A stretch of 64,000 bases of DNA from Breviolum minutum Mf 1.05b.01 (GCA_000507305.1 DF239787.1:106866-170865), one strand, 5' to 3'; positions 48,025 to 57,059 are shown, numbered from the stretch's first letter. The notes: generated by a model not told the origin, from the letters alone. Numbers and translations are program-made.

Positions 48025-49536
48025 TTGGAGTTGCTGCCACTGGCCTTTGGCATGATGTGTTTGGACTTATTTTTGCTGATCTTGGATCTCTTTCATTTAG
48101 AACCCTTGCTGTTCTCGCAATCCTACAGTTGTCCCGGATTCTTCCTACTTACCTATGGTCTGTCGCTAGTAGATTTCTCATTGTTTGCCCTTGATTTCTT
48201 CAATCCAGAGAGTTCCTTTTCAACGAGGAGCTTTGTTCGACCAGGAAGTTTGTTGCCAGCTTATGGCATGTCCAGGATTGACTTGCTACCTTCTGTGCTG
48301 GACCCTGTTCGATCAGAGTCGGCATCTTTTCCAAGGATGTTTGCCCAAACTGGCTTCCCGCTGTCAGCCTCTGGTCTGGCACGGCTTGAACCTTCCTCTC
48401 CTGTGCTGGATCTCATGCACACTGGTTCCTTCTTGTCGCTGAAGTCATTTGTTTGGTCAGGTTTCTTTTTATCCGTTTATGGCCTTGCACGGGTGGGCTT
48501 TCCACTGTTGGCCTTGGATCACGCTCACCTCGGAAGCCCACCATCATTGCAAGCTTCCGTCCAAATAGGACTCGCAATATCACCCTATGGTATCTCCTGG
48601 AGTGAGTCTTCGATGTTCATTCCTGATTTCATCCACTTGGGCTTCATGACGTCACTCAAAGCATTTGCTCAGGCTGAAAGCGTCATATCAGCCTACGGCC
48701 TCGTTTGTCCTGAACTCAGCCTGCCCTTGCTGGACCTTGCTCATGCTGGAAGCTCGTTGCTCTCGAAGACTTCTGCACATGTTGGATCTGTTCTGCCAGT
48801 CTACGGCCTCACTAGGTCAGACTCATGCATCCTTTTGCTGGACTCTGCGCATGTGGGATTCATGCTGTTGCTCCATTCATTCCTGAGGACGGATTTGTTG
48901 ATGCCGATCTATGGTATCATGAGAACAGACTCCACTTTCTTGGCCCTTGACTTCATTCACTTGGGCTTTTCCTTATCACTTCAAAGCTTTGCACACTTTG
49001 ACTCGGTCACGTTCATTTATGGCTTATCTCGCATGGGCTTGAGTCTCTCAGCTCTGGATCTCGTGCACTCTGAGCTGGCCATGTCACTTCGCTCATATGC
49101 TCACTTTGACTTCTTGCTGCTGGTCTATGGATTTAATCGTTTGGGTCTGCCGTTGTTGGTTTTGGACTTTCTGCACACTGGCTTTCTGCCATCCTCGCAA
49201 GCATGGTGCCAAATAGGTTCATCCACGTTGGTCTTTGGCGTAATGTGTTCAGGCCTGATGCCGTTTACTTTGGACCTCCTTCATGTTGAATCCCTGTTGT
49301 TACTCCAAAGCTCCGTTTATTCAGATCCAAGCTTACCCATGTTTGGATTGTCCTGCTCAGAGTCTTTCATGCTTCCATTGGATCATGCCCACGTTGGAAG
49401 CCCATTGCTGATGAAAGCTTTCGCACAAATCGGAAGCACTTTGTTTGCCTTTGGACTGGCAAGACTTGGACCGGCTTCATTAATGTTGGACCTTGCAGCC
49501 TTTGGTTTCCTGCTGCCAACACAATGTTATGCTTAA
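48025..49536 (+). CDS. Stop-free stretch of block 3 (503 codons)
   Basis: Lies between the TGA at 48022 and the TAA at 49534, 1512 nt or 42 units (14 superunits). The next stop-free stretch has the same length. The TAA falls at the usual Arg site (CYA-stop-VGPLL) and can be reached from CGA by two transitions. Confidence 0.35.
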   Translation: MELLPLAFGMMCLDLFLLILDLFHLEPLLFSQSYSCPGFFLLTYGLSLVDFSLFALDFFNPESSFSTRSFVRPGSLLPAYGMSRIDLLPSVLDPVRSESASFPRMFAQTGFPLSASGLARLEPSSPVLDLMHTGSFLSLKSFVWSGFFLSVYGLARVGFPLLALDHAHLGSPPSLQASVQIGLAISPYGISWSESSMFIPDFIHLGFMTSLKAFAQAESVISAYGLVCPELSLPLLDLAHAGSSLLSKTSAHVGSVLPVYGLTRSDSCILLLDSAHVGFMLLLHSFLRTDLLMPIYGIMRTDSTFLALDFIHLGFSLSLQSFAHFDSVTFIYGLSRMGLSLSALDLVHSELAMSLRSYAHFDFLLLVYGFNRLGLPLLVLDFLHTGFLPSSQAWCQIGSSTLVFGVMCSGLMPFTLDLLHVESLLLLQSSVYSDPSLPMFGLSCSESFMLPLDHAHVGSPLLMKAFAQIGSTLFAFGLARLGPASLMLDLAAFGFLLPTQCYA

Positions 49537-49545
49537 GTCGGGCCT

Positions 49546-51048
49546 TTGCTGCTGGTCTATGGTTTGGCCAGGTTGGGTTTCACGTTGTCGACTATTGACT
49601 TCGTCCACGCAGAATTTCTCTTGTCTCTGCGCAGCTCCACTAGGTCAGGTAGCGGAACGTCGGCATATGGCATGTCATGTTCAGAGTTGTCAATGCCGTC
49701 ACCGGACTTGATCCATCTTGGCTTTTCAACGTTTTTGAAGGGACTTGGTCAACTGGGATCATCGCTCCCGGCCTATGGCCTTTCTCGACTTGGTTTTTTG
49801 TTGTCTGTTCCGGACCTTGCACATGCTGAGTTCATCATGTCCTTGCACACATTTTTCCAACTTGGCAGTTCCTCATCAGTCTTTGGCATGACTTGCCTAG
49901 AATTTTCGATGCTCATCTCGGACTTTGCTCAATTGGAAAGTTCCTTGTTCTCGCATTCGTTATGTCAACTTGGGTCAGCCCTCTCTGTCTATGGTCTCAG
50001 TTGCTTGGAGCTCTCATTGTTTGCGCTGGATTCTTTGCACATGGGCCTCGCATCATCACCACGAGGCTGTGTACATTCTGGATTCGTCCCATTGGTCTAC
50101 GGATTCTCCAAACTTGAATTGCTCCTGTCAACATTGGATCCTCTAAGCGTGGGTTCACTGTTGCTTTTGCGAGCCCTTATTCACTCAGACTCCGTGGTTC
50201 TGGCTTACGGCATGACCTGCACCGGCTTCAGCTTGTCCATTTTGGATTATATCGACTTCGGCTTATTGTCTTTGCTACAAAGCTCCATACAACTTGACCT
50301 GATTTTGTTGCTGTTTGGAATGTGTCGGCTCGACCCATTTCTATTGGTGTTGGATCATGTCCATCTGGAATTCATGGTGCTACTCCAAGGCTTCGCTCAT
50401 CCTGGATCATCTCTCCCCGTTTATGGCCTCACCAGAACTGGCTTCTCCCTGTTCGTCTTGGATTTCGTCCATCTTGGATCTCCTTCATTACCTCAAGGCC
50501 TTGCATGTTTGGGATCATTCTCGCCAGTTTATGGTTGTGCTTGTTTGGACTCAGCACCATCACTTCCTGACTTCTTCCACCTAGGATCGATCATGTTTCT
50601 CAGAAGCTTCTGTTGTTCCGGCTCAAGTTCGTCCATCTCTGGGGTCTCGCGATCAGGGACATTGCTGTTGGTCTTAGATCTTGCTCTCCTAGGATCAATT
50701 CTGTCAATGAGAAGTCTCGCGAGGTTGGGACCCAGTCTGTTTATCTATGGCACGGTGAGGCTGGAAAGTTCTCCTCTGCTACTAGACTTCTTGAGTTTTG
50801 GCTCATTTTCATTTCTAAGGGGATCTTGCTGCTGCGACTCTCCGATTTTTGCATTTGGCATGACTGCCTTAGATTTATCCTTACCGTTGTTGGACTTTGC
50901 TCATTCGGGTTCGACCCTCTTGTCGCGCAGCCCTGCCCGAATGGATGTCTTGCTGCCACCCTACGGAATTGCCTGCTTAGACCTACTGCTATCGTCATTG
51001 GACCATGTAACTTTTGACTTTTCATTCTCATCGCACAGTTTCGCGTGA
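49546..51048 (+). CDS. Stop-free stretch of block 3 (500 codons)
   Basis: Lies between the TAA at 49534 and the TGA at 51046. At the LRS site the residues are Arg, Lys, His and Gln. At the SFAx site they are Arg, Gln, His, Cys and the final stop. It includes FLRGSCCCDS, a superunit in which Cys has replaced the usual residues. Confidence 0.35.
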   Translation: MLLVYGLARLGFTLSTIDFVHAEFLLSLRSSTRSGSGTSAYGMSCSELSMPSPDLIHLGFSTFLKGLGQLGSSLPAYGLSRLGFLLSVPDLAHAEFIMSLHTFFQLGSSSSVFGMTCLEFSMLISDFAQLESSLFSHSLCQLGSALSVYGLSCLELSLFALDSLHMGLASSPRGCVHSGFVPLVYGFSKLELLLSTLDPLSVGSLLLLRALIHSDSVVLAYGMTCTGFSLSILDYIDFGLLSLLQSSIQLDLILLLFGMCRLDPFLLVLDHVHLEFMVLLQGFAHPGSSLPVYGLTRTGFSLFVLDFVHLGSPSLPQGLACLGSFSPVYGCACLDSAPSLPDFFHLGSIMFLRSFCCSGSSSSISGVSRSGTLLLVLDLALLGSILSMRSLARLGPSLFIYGTVRLESSPLLLDFLSFGSFSFLRGSCCCDSPIFAFGMTALDLSLPLLDFAHSGSTLLSRSPARMDVLLPPYGIACLDLLLSSLDHVTFDFSFSSHSFA

Positions 51049-51075
51049 TTCGGCTCTTCCCCACCGGTCTATGGC

Positions 51076-52413
51076 TTGACACGGCTGGATTTTATTTTGC
51101 CGACTCTTGACTTTGCACATCTTGGATCCAGCTTGCTCCTTCGAGGCCTTGCGCGTATGGATCTGGTTACGTTGGCCTACGGATTGACTAGGCTGGGATT
51201 CACCCTACCCACATCGGATTTTGCACATTTGGGCAGTTTTGCGTTGTTTAGAAGTTCCCTTTGTTCAGATTCTTCCATGCTGACCTATGGGCTATCCTGT
51301 GTGGACTTGTTGTTGTCACCTTTGGACATTTTGACTGTAGAGTTCTCGTTGCTTTTGAGATCCTTCGTGCAAGTCGGTTCGATCACGTCGCCTTTCGGTA
51401 TGCTAAGACCTGATTCGACGATGTTGATTTTGGACTATATCTGTCCAGGTCCCATGATGTCGCTCCGAGGCTTTGCTTGGCTTGGCTCTGCAATGTCTGT
51501 CTACGGTCTCAGCAAACCTGACGTGCTGTTGTTAGTTCTCGATTTTGCACATCCTGACTTCAGTCCGTTCTTGCAAGGTTTCGTCTACTTAGACCTATCC
51601 ATGTCGCCCTTTGGCGTTACAAGACCTGGTTTGTCCATGTCAATCTTAGACTATTTGAGCCTTGGATCCAGCCTGTTGCCACAAACACTCCTACATTTGG
51701 GATCATCTTTCCTTGTGTACGGTATGTCGAGATTGGGATCATTCTTATCCGCATTGGATCTCACCCATTTGGAGCTTGCAATGTCGCTCCAATCCTTGTG
51801 CCACTTCGGTTTCCTGTTGTTGGTGTATGGTATGATGCAGTTGGACAGCACATTGCCAATGTTGGATTTCGGCTTACTTGGCTCGCCCCCCTTTCTACAA
51901 AGCTTTGCACAGCTTGGTCTCCCATCGTTGATATATGGCTTGTCAAAGCTTGGAAGCTTCTTGTTGTTGCTGGACCCCGCAAATCCAGAATCACCTCCTT
52001 TGCTGCATTTTTACGCCAGACTTGGCCCCTCTCCATTAGTCTATGGCTTATCGCGGCTCGACTTCTCTCCATCCATTTGCGACTTCATGTCTATTGGCTC
52101 CAGCTCATCAACCCAAAGCCTCATCCATTTAGACTTCAGCCTCTTTGTTTATGGTCTCACATGTCTTGGCTTGATCTTATTGTTGCCCGACTCCATCGCC
52201 ATGGACTCACTGATGTTGATACGAAGCCTTTCAAAGTTGGGATTCCTGTCATTGATTTTTGGCCTGTCAAAGTTGGGATTTTCTTTACCTCTCCTGGATC
52301 TCGTTCAACTCGGACCTTCCCTCTTCCTGTCCCGAGCTCAGACTGCACCGCGGGCTTGCGGGGAGCGGGAGCGGGAATATCTTGCAAGAATTCTTTTCAA
52401 TATTAATGATTAA
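51076..52413 (+). CDS. Terminal stretch of block 3 with non-repeat C-terminus
   Basis: It follows the TGA at 51046. Repeats continue to about 52335, then the frame reads through a charged GC-rich segment (SRAQTAPRACGEREREYLAR) and ends at a TAA at 52411. The tail could be a true C-terminus or intron read-through. Confidence 0.35.
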   Translation: MTRLDFILPTLDFAHLGSSLLLRGLARMDLVTLAYGLTRLGFTLPTSDFAHLGSFALFRSSLCSDSSMLTYGLSCVDLLLSPLDILTVEFSLLLRSFVQVGSITSPFGMLRPDSTMLILDYICPGPMMSLRGFAWLGSAMSVYGLSKPDVLLLVLDFAHPDFSPFLQGFVYLDLSMSPFGVTRPGLSMSILDYLSLGSSLLPQTLLHLGSSFLVYGMSRLGSFLSALDLTHLELAMSLQSLCHFGFLLLVYGMMQLDSTLPMLDFGLLGSPPFLQSFAQLGLPSLIYGLSKLGSFLLLLDPANPESPPLLHFYARLGPSPLVYGLSRLDFSPSICDFMSIGSSSSTQSLIHLDFSLFVYGLTCLGLILLLPDSIAMDSLMLIRSLSKLGFLSLIFGLSKLGFSLPLLDLVQLGPSLFLSRAQTAPRACGEREREYLARILFNIND

Positions 52414-53118
52414 AAGTATTAATATATGAATGATTATAAATATATATATATATATTAAAGTTATATGATTTTTTATATCTTACATTGTCACTATAGACTC
52501 TCAGATGACTTGATGCAGGAGGCCTTGAGACACGTATAGAATATATTCATGCCTTGAAACATCTTGAGACAATGAACACTTGAAAGACTTGGGACATCTC
52601 AGGACCACAGTGAAATGAATTTGATGAAGGATCCTAAGTCCTGGAAAAGTATATTATAAGATAGACTTTATTAACGATTATAGGTTTATATAAAACAGTT
52701 TGAACATATTCATTGTATTAATAATGGACAGATAGCGCTCATTTGGAAGCTAGGTGACGTGCATACCAGAACATGAGTAGACACATTTACACGCAAGTAT
52801 CCGATATGATTTTATATGTATAATTGCATGCAATTTGATATGGATTTGATCGAATTTGCATGGATCTGCTGTTTCAAGCCTGTTCCGGCAGCATTCCCCG
52901 CAGCCACCAGACCTCTTGCGACGAAATCACATAGCTGTGCAGCCGGCAGACTTTACATGCCGAGCATGTCCAAGTTGTGAGTCTGTGAGAAACCCAAAAC
53001 ATCAAAAACAGCAGAACGAGGGTGATCAGCATAAAGACTCATAAACGACTCATGAAATCATAAAAGATATCACAATGCTATAAAATAATTTGCCAACATA
53101 CAAGATTAAGATCTTATG
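52414..53118. other. AT-rich non-coding stretch
   Basis: A (TA)n tract lies at about 52437-52456. A short patch at 52862-52940 reads MDLLFQACSGSIPRSHQTSC before a stop and might be an exon, but support is weak. Confidence 0.4.
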
Positions 53119-53290
53119 AGCCTATGAACACCGTAAAAGAGAAACGAAAGAGAAAGCTGCGGTTGACGAAGAAGCGGCCGCGGGGGAGACGGAGCGTGAC
53201 TTTATGTCACTCCACGCTGCCATGGCTCTGCGGGAGATCCCCGTCCTCGAGGATGAGGACGAGGACTCCCTTCACATCCGCTCACATCAG
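53119..53290 (+). CDS. Charged exon candidate
   Basis: A GC-rich island reads AYEHRKRETKEKAAVDEEAA, then AGETERDFMSLHAAMALREI and PVLEDEDEDSLHIRSHQ. The Glu/Asp/Lys/Arg-rich, Ala-containing sequence is coding-like and contrasts with AT-rich flanks. The frame remains open to about 53343, but the composition changes after 53290. No domain recognised. Confidence 0.4.
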
Positions 53291-54181
53291 CTAAAATGTC
53301 ATCTAAAGTGTGGAGATTTGCAAAAAAGATGTATACAACATGTGTGACTCAATAGATATTGTAAATTGTAACATGATGAATCTTCATGGTGTGGAATGAT
53401 GCACTAACTATAGATTATTATCTATCATCAAGATGATGCAAGACGATGGAACATTTGGTCATGCCTTCAATAGGCTTTGCTGGCTTTGCTGCTAGTTTTG
53501 AGTTTGAAGGATGGAAGTGAAGTGAATGGTAGGGGTTGGCTTGTCCCCGCAACACGCTTAAGTGTCATAGGAAAGATGCTATTTGACCACTAGGGTCAAG
53601 TAGAGTTCACGCTTGACATGCCTAGAGCACACTCCAGACAAAAAGGTCCGTGGTACAGCCAGCCAGGAAACCCAGGAAGCATCTGAAACTGCACTGCTGG
53701 GGCACGTTTCTCGGTGCGAGTCCCCAGACTTTCCAAGATGGGTTAGGAAGCCAACATATCTGGACTTTTGTTGCGATGGTTTTGATTCGTAGAAGATTAG
53801 CACTGATGAAGCTTGAGTATTCGGACTTCCAATTCGGACAATTTCATGCCCAGCCTCAATTTGTCGGTGACGAGTTTCAAACAAAAACATCAAATCTTTC
53901 GAAAATTTGCAACTTTCAATCACCTTCAATCTCCTTTCTCCACTTTCACAGCATAACACAGCACAGCTTGGCTCAGGTCGGGCAGGCTCTTGACGCTCAG
54001 GCACCCACATTTTGGCCGTTCCCTTAGATGCCGGATGCAAATAACTTTCAAAATGCTCAAAGAACAAGTTCTAAGATGTTCACGAGACATGCTTGCCAAA
54101 GTCTGATGCTTTGATGCTTACCAAAGAAGCATTTTCAACTGCGGAGCATTTTCTCACCCCACGCACTTAGACCATTTCCAG
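53291..54181. other. No gene recognised
   Basis: Open frames exist on both strands at 53580-54070, but neither shows domain-like content or clear splice sites. Probably intergenic or intronic. Confidence 0.4.
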
Positions 54182-54310
54182 ATCAGTAGATCTGCCCGAG
54201 GTGCTGCAGTTGCGGTTGCGGTGAGCCTGGTTTTTGCCACCGTGGTTGCATTGGTCGTCATAGGATACACCAGCCACCCTTCAGGCGCTTCAAAATCCTT
54301 CAAAACATGA
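54182..54310 (+). CDS. Transmembrane (signal-anchor) exon of SMB-domain gene
   Basis: After an acceptor (CATTTCCAG, then ATCAGT) the frame reads SRSARGAAVAVAVSLVFATV, then VALVVIGYTSHPSG, up to a TGA at 54308. An Arg pair followed by about 20 hydrophobic residues is what a type II signal anchor looks like. No ATG lies in the exon, so the start must be upstream. The position just 5' of the SMB exons suggests it anchors that protein. The antisense frame is also open here. Confidence 0.45.
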   Translation: MSRSARGAAVAVAVSLVFATVVALVVIGYTSHPSGASKSFKT

Positions 54311-54371
54311 AACACATTGAGGAAAATCATGAACAACCTAACAAATCCTAACAACCTTTTTCTTTTGTCAG

Positions 54372-54430
54372 CGTTTGGGAGGCAAAGTTCGAGCTCATGC
54401 AAAGACTCGAGGATTCCAACGCCTTTGGGG
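54372..54430 (+). CDS. Short linker exon before first SMB domain
   Basis: After a pyrimidine-rich acceptor (CTTTTGTCAG) the frame reads FGRQSSSSCKDSRIPTPLGI, then PGNG. The Ser-rich start with one Cys fits an extracellular juxtamembrane linker. Exon ends are inferred. Confidence 0.35.
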
Positions 54431-54547
54431 ATCCCAGGCAATGGCTATGTGGAAAATTTATGAAAATTTTGATTGAATTTGTGGATTGTGTGTTTCAAGA
54501 ATCCGAAGAATCCGCGATAAAAGCACCTGAAAGCACCATGAACCCAG

Positions 54548-54602
54548 GCCTCTTGTCGCGTCATGGGCTGCGGCTCCGATTCCTTTGTTGGAACCTGTCA
54601 GT
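54548..54602 (+). CDS. Somatomedin-B domain 1, first half
   Basis: After GAACCCAG the exon reads ASCRVMGCGSDSFVGTCQ and ends on the first base of the next Cys codon. The Cys spacing (C-x4-C-x8-C-x-C) is that of the N-terminal half of SMB domains, which are secreted eight-Cys modules. The donor GTACCATGG begins at 54603. Joining the single T at 54602 to the GT at 54862 recreates the Cys codon in frame, which is strong internal support for the intron (259 nt). Confidence 0.65.
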
Positions 54603-54861
54603 GTACCATGGCAGCCATGGTAATCCAATGCTGAAGACTTTCAACTCAGGGATCGGAAGAGATGCATCGCGGAGAGATGGATGCAAGTCAACAGAGATGG
54701 ACAAGTAAATACATGCAAAGACTCTCAAATATGAACAGAACTCAGAGGGTGGATCATGGGATGATACCATGAACTTTTGGAATGTGTTGAAGGTTTCTTC
54801 AAAGAGGATAGAGTCAGATACACTTAGATGCGGTCGGATACCGTCGGCTTCGGATGGGCAG

Positions 54862-54975
54862 GTAATGAAGGCTGTAAGTACTTCAACGATTGTTGCCTGG
54901 ACTACCATTCATACTGCGTGGCGGATGGAAGAGCTGGAAGTGTTGGCAGCGGCAGTGGTAGCAGTGGCAACGCCT
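54862..54975 (+). CDS. Somatomedin-B domain 1, second half, with Gly/Ser linker
   Basis: After GATGGGCAG the exon supplies CNEGCKYFNDCCLDYHSYC. The C-x3-C-x5-C-C-x6-C spacing with NDCCxDY is the SMB signature. It is followed by VADGRAGSVGSGSGSSGNA, a flexible linker. The frame stays open to a TAA at 55008, but a donor near 54975 would let it join the next SMB exon. All eight Cys of the domain are present across the two exons. Confidence 0.7.
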
Positions 54976-55139
54976 CTTGGTTGACTGCCTGTCCCACGCC
55001 GGTTAAGTAAGAGTTGGCTTATGTTGGCTTCTTTGAATCTGTTTGACAGGGCAATGGAGGCAGTTCTCTGATATCTTCTGCAATAAGACTTTTCAAAGTT
55101 CATCTTTTCTGCCATCAAAGCGTAGCTCAGGAATTACAG

Positions 55140-55182
55140 GGTTCCTGTCGAGATCTTGGCTGCGGCTCCAACAGCCGTGGAT
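55140..55182 (+). CDS. Somatomedin-B domain 2, first half
   Basis: After GAATTACAG the exon reads GSCRDLGCGSNSRG and ends on a split Cys codon. SCxxxGCGS repeats the motif of domain 1. The best joining uses a GC donor at 55183 (GGAT, then GCGACG). A GC-AG intron is inferred from frame and Cys spacing, not observed directly. Confidence 0.55.
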
Positions 55183-55512
55183 GCGACGGCATAGCCGATT
55201 GCAACCTTTGTGCCTCGAAAAGCTTAGATGGTGCAATGGTGCAGCCATTTCCTTTGCGTGTTTCGAGGTCTAGTCAATTTGTATATAGCCATTACATGCT
55301 ACTACTTCGATATTTCCGATATTAGTATCAGCTGTATTGGGGGTCTGGACATCGTTTTGGATAATCGCAACAAATCAATCTCATGCTGAAAGATGTTCGC
55401 TGGTCATTGTGGAAAAGCTTTTGACACGAATATTCCTCCTTCGTTTTTGCAGTTTTTTCGGCAGTTTCATTGCTCCTATGTCCTATGTGCATTCGGCGTG
55501 CCTTTGGGCGAG

Positions 55513-55599
55513 GCGATTGCTCCTCAGCTTGTACCCAAAGTGGGAACTGTTGCGACGACTATCAGTACGAATGTTTGAGCTCTGACGGCGGAGATGGAG
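55513..55599 (+). CDS. Somatomedin-B domain 2, second half
   Basis: After GGGCGAG the exon completes CDCSSACTQSGNCCDDYQYEC, a full match to the C-terminal SMB spacing (C-x-C-x3-C-x5-CC-x6-C), and runs into SSDGGDG. A canonical donor (GGAG, then GTGAGC) starts at 55600. The domain would be secreted or surface-exposed. SMB domains elsewhere bind proteins or sit at the N-termini of ectoenzymes; a partner here is unknown. Confidence 0.65.
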
Positions 55600-55795
55600 G
55601 TGAGCTGCCGCGCGAGCTTTATGGGAGCCTGGTGGAGTCTAAAATGAATCCTTGTGAGATCTTAGAAGTTGCTTTTCGGACATGAAATCATCTCTTTCAA
55701 CTCAGTGAAAAGGCGGGAAAAGGAGTCACCGCAGTTTAGGGAAATTTGCCGTCGAAGTCGTTTGAACTGCAGCTCCAGTATAGCTTGTGGTACAG

Positions 55796-55926
55796 GATGG
55801 GATGGCAGTGATGGGGGAGATGGAGATGGTTACTACGGGGGAGATGGAGATGGAAATGATGGAAGCTATGGAAATTATGGTGATGGCGATGGTGGCGGTG
55901 ATCAGAGCTATGGACAGGACAGCTGA
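55796..55926 (+). CDS. Gly/Asp/Tyr-rich low-complexity exon
   Basis: After GGTACAG the frame reads WDGSDGGDGDGYYGGDGDGN, then DGSYGNYGDGDGGGDQSYGQ, to a TGA at 55924. It continues in style from the SSDGGDG end of the preceding exon, so these exons are probably joined. A donor after AGCTATGGACAG would link it to the next exon in frame. It is likely a flexible acidic segment. Confidence 0.5.
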
Positions 55927-56089
55927 AAGTGAAGCAAATTCAAGATTCGAGAACCAGAGACCTGTGGTTCATTTGCCGTGATTCACCAAATCATTACACG
56001 TTGACATGTCACCAAATCATTGTAATCTGTGGCAAAAATGTCACGGTTTGTGCTGATCTTATGTTTTTGATGTCAAATCACACTTCGAG

Positions 56090-56215
56090 GACAATGGCTA
56101 TTCTCAAGGACAATATGGAAGGGGACAAGACAGCTACCATCACGAGCACTATCATCATTACCATCACCACCACAACTACGATACTAACCAGGCTGGCACT
56201 CCTGGACACAGATGA
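56090..56215 (+). CDS. His/Tyr/Gln-rich low-complexity exon
   Basis: After CTTCGAG the frame reads DNGYSQGQYGRGQDSYHHEH, then YHHYHHHHNYDTNQAG, up to a TGA at 56213. The SYGQ/DNGYSQGQ continuity with the previous exon supports splicing. The His cluster could bind metal or be a pH-sensitive linker; that is inference. The TGA may be the gene's end or lie past a donor. Confidence 0.5.
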   Translation, partial: DNGYSQGQYGRGQDSYHHEHYHHYHHHHNYDTNQAGTPGHR

Positions 56216-57059
56216 TATGTGCAAAAGGATTTAGATAAAAGCTTCGCGGAAAGGATGACTGGCAGCTGTCTAACCTTCTACACAACGCCTGACCGTTTTA
56301 TTTTCGAAGAAAGATTCCTCCTTCAGGGCTTAGCTATTTATATCATTTAAGACTTAATAAAATATTATATCATTAATGAATATGCATTTATATATGCATA
56401 TATTTCATACATATATGTATATTAATATATATATATATATCTTCGAGATGCTCTCAGAGCTTGCAGCCTAGGGCCATTGGGGGCCTGATCACCGCCATGA
56501 GTTCGGCCCTTGGGCAAATGGCGACACCACGACACAGGCAGCGCAGGCAGCACTGCAGCACGTAAGACTCGCAAGACCTACGTGATTCATCGTGATTCCA
56601 CGTTTCGTACGACGACCTAAGTGATGAGACATACTAAGACATAAGTTTTTATGACATACTAAGACATGCATCACCGTGTGGGTTTCCACGAAAAGTAGAG
56701 ACTTGTGCTCTGCGTAAGCATTGGTTTTCTACCCCCTTTATACTTGTGTACCAGTTAATGTGGGAAACCTGGTTCGGCATTTTGTAGTGTCAGTAGAATC
56801 TTTGAGAGTGCAGTTTGTACCAATTTGCGCCTCCACTTGTTGGGGCGTCCGTTCTGCACGACGCCCAGGGCCTGCTTCCCAGCAACATGCTAAGACATAC
56901 GACTGTCCTACATGTTCATGTCCATGTAATTGCCATTATTTTCTAGCATGATGTATGACGCCAAAGTATATCTGCTTGTTTGCTGAATTGTTGAATTGTT
57001 GGTCATTGTTACTGTAGACACAGAAGGGGTGCTCATGCCTGCAACTGACCTTGGTTCAG
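56216..57059. other. Probable intron or intergenic
   Basis: AT-rich with a (TA)n tract at about 56425-56441. No exon-like reading recognised. Confidence 0.4.

Larger units (their letters stand above)
43195..52338 (+). repeat. Tandem 36-bp / 12-residue coding-repeat array, block 3
   Basis: Frame 1 holds the repeat for about 9.1 kb with the same YGM, LDF and LRS superunit as block 2. In-frame TGA codons lie at 43954, 44458, 44890, 46114, 46654, 46834, 47086, 47518, 47698, 47842, 48022 and 51046, plus one TAA at 49534. Every interval between stops is a multiple of 36 nt. The last units (LDLVQLGPSLFLSRAQ) run into a GC-rich segment near 52340 and the frame ends at a TAA at 52411. No frameshift was found. 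Confidence 0.85.

Noticed and set aside
31872-52338. CRISPR or classical satellite from the regular 36/108-bp period
   Set aside because: There are no identical repeats with unique spacers. The periodicity is at protein level in one frame, with high nucleotide divergence.
1-52338. Bacterial, mitochondrial or ciliate origin to explain UGA as a sense codon
   Set aside because: The other + strand genes end normally at UAA, UAG and UGA and show eukaryotic introns. No operon or organelle genes are present. A UGA-specific explanation is kept only as a hypothesis for the arrays.
54154-54441. Minus-strand 95-codon ORF over the transmembrane exon
   Set aside because: It spans two + strand exon candidates with good acceptors and a signal-anchor pattern, and it has no domain-like content.
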